Source: JALSHZ01 sp964614535
GTDB taxonomy: Bacteria > Pseudomonadota > Gammaproteobacteria > UWMA-0217
Assembly (NCBI GenBank): GCA_964614535.1
Contig: CAZTOZ010000029.1
Location: 4,881 to 68,880, forward strand
Reading direction: 5' to 3'
Length of the DNA stretch: 64,000 nucleotides
The first letter of the stretch is position 1; each line of letters begins with the position of its first letter. The notes beneath the pieces are model-generated. The model saw only the letters and a program-made list of their open reading frames with translations, was not told the origin of the DNA and searched no databases. Position numbers and translations under genes: made by a program. Below, one piece after another: positions 11,168 to 18,170 of this stretch.

Positions 11168-11755
11168 ATGTTTGAAAAAGACCCCAGAACATTCGAGGCC
11201 GACCTGAAGAACCTCTCGCCCGAACAGAAGGCGATGGTCAAGCTGGAGATCACGCTGACCAAGTTCTTCCGGTCCTTCAACGACAGCATCGGCCGCTGGG
11301 AACGCCTGGTCTACCCCACCGTGGTCATCATGGGCATCCTCGGGCTGTCGGGGTTTTATCTCATCTACCATGTCACCCGCGACATGAGCACGATGACCCA
11401 AAGCATCGACCCGCGCATGGCCGACAATCTCAGCGCCATGTCCAGCCACATGGCCAAGTTGTCGGCCAATATCGAGAAGATGACCGGACAAATCGGCACC
11501 ATGGTGGAGAAACTGGAGAGCATGGACAGCAATATCACCAAGATCACCGCCTCCATCGAGACGGTGAACGGCTCGATGACCGACATGACGGCCGACATGG
11601 GGGAGATGAAGAACGCCATCAACACCATGAGCATCAACATCTATCAGATGAACACCGCGATGCGCGACATGAACATCAGCACCCGCCGCATGAGCCGCGA
11701 CATCAACGACCTGAGCGAACCGATGGACTTCATGAACAACTTCACGCCGTGGTGA
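11168..11755 (+). CDS. Membrane-anchored methionine-rich coiled-coil protein of unknown function
   Basis: 195-residue protein. A cytoplasmic charged head (~1-45) is followed by one transmembrane helix (~48-68, VYPTVVIMGILGLSGFYLIY) and a long heptad-patterned region (~70-180) very rich in Met, Asn, Ser and Thr (for example MTGQIGTMVEKLESMDSN). The coil resembles the shape of chemoreceptor or tape-measure coils without any recognisable signalling domain. It stands 141 bp before the spondin operon on the same strand. No family could be named with confidence. Confidence 0.8.
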   Translation: MFEKDPRTFEADLKNLSPEQKAMVKLEITLTKFFRSFNDSIGRWERLVYPTVVIMGILGLSGFYLIYHVTRDMSTMTQSIDPRMADNLSAMSSHMAKLSANIEKMTGQIGTMVEKLESMDSNITKITASIETVNGSMTDMTADMGEMKNAINTMSINIYQMNTAMRDMNISTRRMSRDINDLSEPMDFMNNFTPW

Positions 11756-11803
11756 CGGCGCTGGCGCCAACGTCGCTCTCCCCCCGCCCACCCGCCAGGC
11801 ACT

Positions 11804-11836
11804 CGTGAAGATTCCGTGAAACTTGCGTGACCACGG
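11804..11836 (+). promoter_or_regulatory. Triple direct repeat, candidate OmpR/PhoB-type operator
   Basis: CGTGA occurs at 11804, 11815 and 11826, exactly 11 bp (one helical turn) apart. The first two repeats extend to CGTGAA-N2-TT. Head-to-tail 11-bp spacing is how dimers of OmpR/PhoB-family regulators bind. The array lies 60 bp before the first gene of the unit that ends with such a regulator, and a weak -10-like GATACG follows at 11851. Confidence 0.5.
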
Positions 11837-11896
11837 CGTCACTTCGGCTGGATACGCTCCAGACTTCCATCCAAGAAGTCACGGAGCACAACCACC

Positions 11897-12592
11897 ATGA
11901 AACCCCTGCTTACCACCGGCTTGCTGGCCCTGCTGGCCAGCACCGCCGTCGAGGCACAGGAACTCGACATCACCATCACCAACCTCACCCACGGCAGCCA
12001 CTTCACACCGCTGCTGGTGGCCGCGCACCCAGACGGCATGCACCTGTTCGAGGTGGGCAAGCCCGCCAGCACCCAGCTTCAGGCCATGGCCGAGGGCGGC
12101 GACATCAGCGGCCTGGCCGCCGACATCGACGGTGCGGGCGGCGACAAGGTCGCCAACCCCGCGGCGGGACTGCTGGCACCAGGCGCCTCCACCCGCTTCT
12201 CGCTCACCACCCAGGACGGCAACGACCGGCTCTCGATCGTGGCGATGGTGCTGCCGACCAACGACGGTTTCGTCGGCATCGACAACCTCGCCATTCCCTC
12301 CACCCCGGGCAACTATACTTTCACGATGAACGCTTGGGATGCCGGTACCGAGGCCAATGACGAGATCGTCAACGGTGGCGGCACGCCCGGCACCCCCGGC
12401 ATCCCGGCCGATCCACTCGGCAAGAGCGGCACCGGCGGCAGTGGCGTGGCCGGCGCCGACGACAACGGCAACATCCACATCCACCGCGGCGTCATCGGCG
12501 ACACCGACCCGACCGGCGGCCCCAGCGATCTCGATAGCCGCATCCACCGCTGGCTCAACCCGGTGGCCCGACTGACGATCACGGTCAAATGA
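11897..12592 (+). CDS. Secreted spondin-domain protein
   Basis: 231-residue exported protein with a signal peptide (MKPLLTTGLLALLASTAVEA, cut before QELD) and one spondin_N-type domain. Recognisable family stretches are DITITNLTHGSHFTPLLVAAH, HLFEVGKPASTQLQAMAEGGD and the acidic AWDAGTEANDE motif, which is metal-binding in the eukaryotic spondin domain family. Bacterial members are common in marine proteobacteria but their role is not established. It is the first gene of the unit spondin1-spondin2-regulator-kinase (gaps 11 and 19 bp, then overlap). Confidence 0.85.
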   Translation: MKPLLTTGLLALLASTAVEAQELDITITNLTHGSHFTPLLVAAHPDGMHLFEVGKPASTQLQAMAEGGDISGLAADIDGAGGDKVANPAAGLLAPGASTRFSLTTQDGNDRLSIVAMVLPTNDGFVGIDNLAIPSTPGNYTFTMNAWDAGTEANDEIVNGGGTPGTPGIPADPLGKSGTGGSGVAGADDNGNIHIHRGVIGDTDPTGGPSDLDSRIHRWLNPVARLTITVK

Positions 12593-12603
12593 GGAGGCAC
12601 GAG

Positions 12604-13296
12604 ATGAAAACCCTGATACTGACCGCCGCCATCGTCGGCCTGGCCGCCTGCTCCAGCAACAACGACGACAAGAGCGACGACGGCGGTGGCGACATCACCA
12701 TGAGCGGCTACCGCATCGAACTGACCAATCTGACCAACAACCAACACCTGTCGCCGCCGGCGGCCATACTCCACGCGGGCGGCTTCCGCGCCTGGGAGGT
12801 CGGCCAACCGGCCAGCGAGGCCCTCGAGGTGCTGGCCGAAGGGGGCAGCACCCGCCAGCTCGTCATGCTGCAACGGGGCAGCCCCAACCATACCGCCAAC
12901 GGCGAGCTGCTGGCCGGCGCGTCACTCACCTTCGAGATCGGCAGCACCGACCCGGACGTCAGCCACCTCACCGTGGCGACGATGCTGGTCAACACCAACG
13001 ATGCCTTCACCGGCCTGACCAACGTGGACCTGAGCGGCATGCAGCCCGGCGACCAGCGGGTCTTTCTCACCCCCGCCTACGATGCCGGCACCGAGTTCAA
13101 CGACGAACTCGGGCGCCACGTGCCGGGGCCGGTGGCCGGGGGCGAGGGTTTCAACGCCGTGCGTGACGACGTCACCGGCGTGGTCACCCATCATGCCGGC
13201 GTGGTGGGCAAAGAGGACGGGCTGACCGAGTCGGCGCTTTCCCAGGCGGAACGTTTCGACAACCCGGTGCTGATGATTAGAATCGAAAGACTCTGA
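12604..13296 (+). CDS. Spondin-domain lipoprotein
   Basis: 230 residues. The ATG at 12604 is preceded by a strong GAGGAGG. The leader ends in a lipobox (VGLAAC-SSN), so the protein should be lipid-anchored; Ser at +2 predicts the outer membrane. The mature part is an Asp/Gly-rich spacer and a spondin_N-type domain with RIELTNLTNNQHLSPPAAILHAGG, WEVGQPASEALEVLAEGG and the conserved PAYDAGTEFNDEL. It is a paralogue of the preceding gene, one anchored and one released. Its position directly before a two-component system suggests a role in surface sensing or response, which is inference. Confidence 0.85.
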   Translation: MKTLILTAAIVGLAACSSNNDDKSDDGGGDITMSGYRIELTNLTNNQHLSPPAAILHAGGFRAWEVGQPASEALEVLAEGGSTRQLVMLQRGSPNHTANGELLAGASLTFEIGSTDPDVSHLTVATMLVNTNDAFTGLTNVDLSGMQPGDQRVFLTPAYDAGTEFNDELGRHVPGPVAGGEGFNAVRDDVTGVVTHHAGVVGKEDGLTESALSQAERFDNPVLMIRIERL

Positions 13297-13315
13297 TGCC
13301 GGCAGCCCCGACGCC

Positions 13316-14026
13316 ATGCGCAAATCGATACTGATCGTCGAAGACGACATCCACATCGCCGAACTGGTGCGAATGCACTTGGCCGAGAGCGGCCACCACC
13401 TCACCGTCTGCCACGACGGCGAGGTGGGCTGGTCGCGCTACCGGCGTGGCCGGTTCGATCTGGTCGTGCTCGACATCATGCTGCCAGGGATGGACGGACT
13501 GGAGATCTGCCGCCGCATTCGCCAGGACGAGACCCGCTACACACCGGTATTGATGCTGACATCGAAGACCACCGAACTCGATCGCGTGCTTGGGCTGGAA
13601 CTGGGCGCCGACGACTATCTCACCAAACCCTTCAGCCTGATGGAGCTGGTCGCCCGGGTCAAAGCGCTGCTGCGCCGCAGTGACGCCATGACAAACCGCG
13701 GGAGCGGCAGCACCCCCAAGCGGCTGGAATTCCCCAACCTCCGCATCGACCCCGCCACCCACGAGGTGATCTGCCACGACGAACCGGTGGAGCTGACCGC
13801 CAAGGAATTCGAGCTGCTCTACCACTTTGCCAGCCACCCCGGCCAGGTCTTCAGCCGGATGCAACTGCTCGATCAGGTCTGGGGCTACCATCACGAAGGC
13901 TATGAACACACCGTCAACTCCCACATGAACCGCCTGCGCGGCAAGATCGAGCCCGATCCCAAGAACCCGATTTTCATCAAGACCGTCTGGGGCGTCGGCT
14001 ACCAGTTCATCGGTGACCGCCAATGA
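13316..14026 (+). CDS. OmpR/PhoB-family response regulator
   Basis: 236-residue DNA-binding response regulator. The receiver domain (1-~120) has Asp10-Asp11, phosphoacceptor Asp53 (VVLDIMLPGMDG), Thr82 and Lys104 (YLTKPF). The winged-helix effector domain (~135-233) shows LTAKEFELLYHFASHPGQVFSR and the recognition stretch HTVNSHMNRLRGKIE. It overlaps the downstream kinase by ATGA, the usual cognate arrangement. Its likely target is the 11-bp-spaced CGTGA array in front of this same operon. Confidence 0.95.
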   Translation: MRKSILIVEDDIHIAELVRMHLAESGHHLTVCHDGEVGWSRYRRGRFDLVVLDIMLPGMDGLEICRRIRQDETRYTPVLMLTSKTTELDRVLGLELGADDYLTKPFSLMELVARVKALLRRSDAMTNRGSGSTPKRLEFPNLRIDPATHEVICHDEPVELTAKEFELLYHFASHPGQVFSRMQLLDQVWGYHHEGYEHTVNSHMNRLRGKIEPDPKNPIFIKTVWGVGYQFIGDRQ

Positions 14027-15504
14027 GCTGGCTGCGCAGCCTCTACGGAAGGCTCGCGCTGGGCCTGGTCCTCATCCTCCTCACCGTTGGTGCCGTCTAC
14101 ACCGTATCGGTCCGCTATCTGACGCAGCAGTGGCAGCAGACCGCCACCCAGCATCTCAACCGCGACCTGGCCAGGAACCTCGTGGACGACCGGCGTATCG
14201 TCGTCGATGGCCGCATCGACGTGGATGCCATGAAGAAAACCTTCATGGCATACATGAGCATCAACCCCAGCATCGAGATCTACTACCTGGACCTCGACGG
14301 CCGCATCCTTTCCTACTCCGCCGATCCCGGCAAGGTGAAACGCGAGCGTGTCAGCCTGGAGCCGATCGAGGCCTTTCTCTCCGGCACGGCGATTCTGCCA
14401 CTGCTCGGCGACGACCCACGCGCCCACGACCGGCAGAAGACCTTCTCCGTCACGCCGCTGCCCGACGCCCAACACCCCGAGGGCTATCTCTATGTGGTCC
14501 TGCAAGGGGAAGACCTCACCGCCGCCCAACAGGCGCGCACGCTCGAGTTTCTCGCCTCGGTCGCCACCCCCGGCCTCATCGGCAGTCTCGCGCTCGGACT
14601 GGTCATTGGTCTCGTGCTTTTCCGCCGTATCTCGCTGCGGCTGCGGCGCCTCTCCGCCGAGGTGACCGCCTTTGCCGACAGCGGCTTCCAGCAGCCCCGG
14701 CCACTGCCGCCATCGACACGGAAACGCCGCGACGAGATCGACGAACTGGAAGCGCGTTTTGCGCAGATGCGCGAACACATCGCCGGCCAATGGTCGGCAC
14801 TCCAGCAACAGGACCAGTTGCGGCGTGAAATGATCGCCAGCATCTCCCACGACCTGCGCACGCCGCTGGCCTCCGCGCTGGGCTACCTGGAAACCATCGC
14901 GCTGAAGCAGGACGATCTCGACGACGAGGAAAAGGCACGCTATCTCGACATCGCCATCAAACAGACCCGCCGCCTGCAGACATTGATCGATCAACTCTTC
15001 GAGCTGGTGAAACTGGAGGCGCGCGACACCCAACTCCAGTTCGAGCCCTTTCCGGTACTGGAGCTGGTCTATGACGTGGTCGGCAAGTTTTCACTGAAGG
15101 CGCGGGAGAGAGGGGTCAGTCTGGTCGTCGCCCCGTCGGCCAGCGAGGCCCGCGTCATTGCCGACATCGGCCTGATCGAACGGGTGCTGGACAACCTCAT
15201 CGACAACGCGCTCGACCACACCCCAGCGGGTCGTCGCATCCGGATCGACGTGCGTGAAAACGACCAGGAACAGGTCGTCGTATCAGTGGACGACGAGGGC
15301 AAGGGCATCCCGGAAAACCAGCAACGACTGATATTCGACCAGTTCCACCGGGCTGACAATCCGCAGCGCAGCAGTACCGGTCACGCCGGCCTGGGGCTGG
15401 CCATCGTCAAGAAGATCATCGAACTGCACCAGCAGCGGATCGACGTCGAAAGCACGCCCGGCAAGGGGGCCCGCTTCAGCTTCACCTTGCCGATGGCCAG
15501 CTGA
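14023..15504 (+). CDS. Sensor histidine kinase (HAMP, HisKA, HATPase)
   Basis: 493-residue inner-membrane kinase with TM1 ~11-30, a periplasmic sensor region ~32-182 and TM2 ~183-200. A HAMP linker (~200-258) leads to the dimerisation domain with phospho-acceptor His276 (SISHDLRTPLASALGY). The ATP-binding motifs are the N box LDNLIDNALDHTP, G1 DDEGKGIP, the F box FDQFHRADN and G2 GLGLAIVKKI. The sensed signal is unknown. Pairing with the response regulator is indicated by the 4-bp overlap. Confidence 0.95.
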   Translation: MSWLRSLYGRLALGLVLILLTVGAVYTVSVRYLTQQWQQTATQHLNRDLARNLVDDRRIVVDGRIDVDAMKKTFMAYMSINPSIEIYYLDLDGRILSYSADPGKVKRERVSLEPIEAFLSGTAILPLLGDDPRAHDRQKTFSVTPLPDAQHPEGYLYVVLQGEDLTAAQQARTLEFLASVATPGLIGSLALGLVIGLVLFRRISLRLRRLSAEVTAFADSGFQQPRPLPPSTRKRRDEIDELEARFAQMREHIAGQWSALQQQDQLRREMIASISHDLRTPLASALGYLETIALKQDDLDDEEKARYLDIAIKQTRRLQTLIDQLFELVKLEARDTQLQFEPFPVLELVYDVVGKFSLKARERGVSLVVAPSASEARVIADIGLIERVLDNLIDNALDHTPAGRRIRIDVRENDQEQVVVSVDDEGKGIPENQQRLIFDQFHRADNPQRSSTGHAGLGLAIVKKIIELHQQRIDVESTPGKGARFSFTLPMAS

Positions 15505-15526
15505 CGACTGTTTTTTGCCGCAAAAA

Positions 15527-15550
15527 AAACGGGCCGTCCCCGGCCCGTTT
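15527..15550. terminator. Bidirectional terminator between convergent genes
   Basis: A perfect 10-bp stem AAACGGGCCG (15527-15536) / CGGCCCGTTT (15541-15550) with loop TCCC. An A run precedes and a T-rich stretch follows, so it can serve both the kinase gene (+) and the cytochrome b gene (-). Confidence 0.85.
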
Positions 15551-15586
15551 CTTCGTTGCCCCGCAGGTGGCGACCCACCTCGACGG

Positions 15587-16243
15587 TCAGGTGATGATCC
15601 TGCCTGGCTCGTCCTCCTGCAGATAGGCTTTCTCCGCCTCGGTGAGATCCACTTCATCATAACCGGTGATCATCGGGCTGACATGCTCGCGGAACGAATG
15701 GCCGGTCGTCAGCAGATAGACATGGATGATGATGAAGGCCGCCATCAAAAATGCGAACAGCGTATGGATCACGGCCACCCACTCCAGCGACGATGCCGTC
15801 ACCGGCCCCTGATCCCAGAACCCGTAGGAGAGGTAGAGCAGCCCCGTCACCCAGATCACCGGAAACAGGAACAGCTTGAGCCCCAGATAGGCGAGCGCCT
15901 GCAGCGGATTGTGCTTGTGCCAGAAGCGTTTTCTGTAGGGATGATCCTCACCCCGGAAAATCCCCCAGGCATAGTACCTTGCCACTTTGAAGAGCCCCTG
16001 GGTCGTGGGCAGATAGTGGCGCCAGTTGCCGGTGGTCAGATGCCAGAAGATCGCAAAAATCCACAACACGATCAGCGCCGTCGCCGCAATCACATGGGTC
16101 CAGACCAGATTCTCGAATCCGACGGGACGGAAAAAACCATGGATGGCGAAACCGGAGAACAACAGCGTAAAGATCAGCAACGCCTGGCTCCAGTGCCAGA
16201 AACGCTCGAAACGCGAGAATACCTTGACTTTATGGACGCTCAT
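15587..16243 (-). CDS. Di-heme cytochrome b (cytochrome b561/NapC-partner type) associated with the octaheme cytochrome
   Basis: 218-residue membrane protein with four to five hydrophobic helices, each carrying candidate heme-ligand His: FERFWHWSQALLIF (helix 1), HVIAATALIVLWIFAIFWHLTTGNW, VIHTLFAFLMAAFIIIHVYLL and the TGHS segment. The pattern is that of hydrogenase/formate-dehydrogenase-type cytochrome b subunits that pass electrons between quinol and periplasmic redox partners. Its ATG shares one base with the stop of the octaheme gene (TGATG) and uses a GGGAGGAG inside that gene, so the two are translationally coupled. It probably oxidises quinol for the octaheme protein. Confidence 0.9.
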   Translation of the reverse strand: MSVHKVKVFSRFERFWHWSQALLIFTLLFSGFAIHGFFRPVGFENLVWTHVIAATALIVLWIFAIFWHLTTGNWRHYLPTTQGLFKVARYYAWGIFRGEDHPYRKRFWHKHNPLQALAYLGLKLFLFPVIWVTGLLYLSYGFWDQGPVTASSLEWVAVIHTLFAFLMAAFIIIHVYLLTTGHSFREHVSPMITGYDEVDLTEAEKAYLQEDEPGRIIT

Positions 16244-17967
16244 CAGTGACTCCTCCCGCGGGAAAACATCAGGCGCAACAAACCATGGCCGATGACCCCA
16301 AGCAACGTGGCCAGCACAATGAAAATTCCGAGACGATCGATCCACTCATTGCGGTCACGCCCCGGCATGTAGAAGCCGTCCAGACCTTCGAGCCGGCCGT
16401 TCTTCGCATGGCAGGCCTGACAGGCCAGCGCCTTCTCTTTCGGTTGCACCATGTGAACGATGGGCCACCACGACCAGGTCTCGACGAAACCGTATTCCCC
16501 GCTGTAAGGGAGATTGAAATCCTTCATGCCGCGGGCGATGGCGCGATCGAACTTGTAGTTGCCCCAGAAGGCATCGTCGTCGTCACCCCACAGGTGCATG
16601 TAGACGAGGGTATTGTTGCCTTTGTCGTAGGGCTGGATCGTAACCATCTTCTTGAACGGCCAGATCCTCGAGTCGGGATCGTCGGCACTGCCCTGCAGCG
16701 CGTTGATCTGCACCGGTTTGGAGGGATCGAACTTGTCCTTGACGGTGGTGTAGATCTCGGTTCCGTTGAACCAGCGATAGACCGGTTTGAGGTTTTCGCC
16801 GTATTTGAAGTTGCCCTTGATCGACTTGTAGGTGTGGCGGTGCTCGCCATTGCCCTGGACATACCCCTCCTCGCGATAGCCCTCACCATTTTTCAGCTTG
16901 CCGGCGGTACGCCAGTCCCAATGGATCTTGGTGGCCACGCCGCCAATTGCATATTCGGGGATATGGCAGGTCTCACAGGCGACCCGATCGGTGTGGTCGT
17001 TGAGCTTGATGCCCATCAGTGTCGTGGGATGGGGCTGCATTCCGTGGCAGCTCTCGCAGGTGGCGGTTTGGCGTGGCAGCCCGGGCTTGCCTTTTCGGGT
17101 GTCCTTGGCCAGCGGCGCGTAGCGGCTACCGGCCCACTCATGCCCTTCACCGACGTGACAGACGATGCAGGAGAAATTCTCTCCGTCCTCGCCCATGTGC
17201 ACGTCGATCTCCTTCGTCGGCTTGAACAGCGCCGACGACAGATCGCCGTGTTTGACGTTGTCGCCACCACCACCATAGAAATGGCAGGCACCGCAGTTGT
17301 TGCGCCCCGGCAGGGTGACGCTCTGCGCCACCTTGGTCCAGTCGATCGGCTTCTTGCCCTCGAACATGACCGAGCAGGCCTTGTTGCCACGGGTCGGCGG
17401 CGTCTTGTAATAGGTGCCGGTGGATTCGTGACAGACGAGGCAGTCGATGTTCTCCTCGTTGTCGAAATCGTAGCTGCGCGCGTCCGTCATGCCGTAGCCG
17501 GCATGGCATTGGGCGCACATCCCTTCGTTCCCGGCGGCGTTGGTGCAGAAATTGTTGACCAGCACGCTCTTGCCGAGATCCTGGCCGGTCTTCGGATTGT
17601 GGAATTTCCAGGTCCAGTGCTTGTTCTTGGTGAACTGGTGACCCGCCTTGTTGTGGCATTCGAGACAGGCCCTGGTGACTTCCGGCCCGCTGGAGAACGG
17701 CCCCTGCAGCGCCTTGAGCTTGGCATGGTCGGTGGTGGACTTGTCCTCCGGTTTTTCGCCCAGACGGGTGACCGATTTGTCCACCGGCCGTTTTCTGGCC
17801 GTGTCCTCGTATTCGCGGATACCGAGATCGATCTTGCCCGACGCCTTCGTTGCCTCGGCCGACTCACTCGCCGGTGCCGGTGTGACGGAGAGGCTGGCCA
17901 TCAATACGACGAAGGCCAACCCCCATCGCGCCGATAGACGCAACAACCAATTTTGATTGAACCACAT
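16243..17967 (-). CDS. Tetrathionate reductase-family octaheme c-type cytochrome (Otr-like)
   Basis: 574-residue multiheme protein with exactly eight CxxCH heme sites at residues 101, 151, 176, 225, 267, 304, 331 and 516. The count, spacing and residues around the second heme match the Otr family of Shewanella, which reduces tetrathionate, nitrite and hydroxylamine in vitro. A signal peptide (~14-33, AFVVLMASLSVTPAPA) exports it, and a C-terminal helix (~545-563, LGIFIVLATLLGVIGHGLLRL) would anchor it in the inner membrane next to its cytochrome b partner. The ATG at 17967 follows GGAGGA. The true physiological substrate of the family is unsettled. Confidence 0.92.
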   Translation of the reverse strand: MWFNQNWLLRLSARWGLAFVVLMASLSVTPAPASESAEATKASGKIDLGIREYEDTARKRPVDKSVTRLGEKPEDKSTTDHAKLKALQGPFSSGPEVTRACLECHNKAGHQFTKNKHWTWKFHNPKTGQDLGKSVLVNNFCTNAAGNEGMCAQCHAGYGMTDARSYDFDNEENIDCLVCHESTGTYYKTPPTRGNKACSVMFEGKKPIDWTKVAQSVTLPGRNNCGACHFYGGGGDNVKHGDLSSALFKPTKEIDVHMGEDGENFSCIVCHVGEGHEWAGSRYAPLAKDTRKGKPGLPRQTATCESCHGMQPHPTTLMGIKLNDHTDRVACETCHIPEYAIGGVATKIHWDWRTAGKLKNGEGYREEGYVQGNGEHRHTYKSIKGNFKYGENLKPVYRWFNGTEIYTTVKDKFDPSKPVQINALQGSADDPDSRIWPFKKMVTIQPYDKGNNTLVYMHLWGDDDDAFWGNYKFDRAIARGMKDFNLPYSGEYGFVETWSWWPIVHMVQPKEKALACQACHAKNGRLEGLDGFYMPGRDRNEWIDRLGIFIVLATLLGVIGHGLLRLMFSRGRSH

Positions 17968-18035
17968 GCAGAGAATCCTCCGACCGGTGATGGACGGGCG
18001 GCGGCGGGCCGGCCCGGATGCACGACAATAGAGGG

Positions 18036-18077
18036 ATTATCGGCTCCGTGCGCGAGGGTTGCATTGACCGATGTTAA
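18036..18077 (-). promoter_or_regulatory. Candidate FNR-like class II promoter of the octaheme operon
   Basis: On the minus strand TTAAC-ATCG-GTCAA (18077-18064) is a near-symmetric FNR/DNR-type box matching TTGAT-N4-ATCAA at 7 of 10 bases. A -10 hexamer GATAAT (18041-18036) lies such that the box is centred 41.5 bp before the predicted start at 18029, the standard class II position. This would make the operon oxygen- or NO-controlled. I see nothing else in the gap 17968-18170. Confidence 0.45.
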
Positions 18078-18170
18078 TCACGAAAGACGATTCACCCGCC
18101 GACCGACCCGACAAGACCGGACGACGGGTGGCGACGATTCACGCCAAACCGCACGGCGGCCGGCGCCACG

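Noticed and set aside
10520..11842. Open frame of 440 codons on the minus strand spanning the formyltransferase start and the coiled-coil gene
   Set aside because: It overlaps two better-supported genes, has His/Val-rich low-complexity sequence and no ribosome site.
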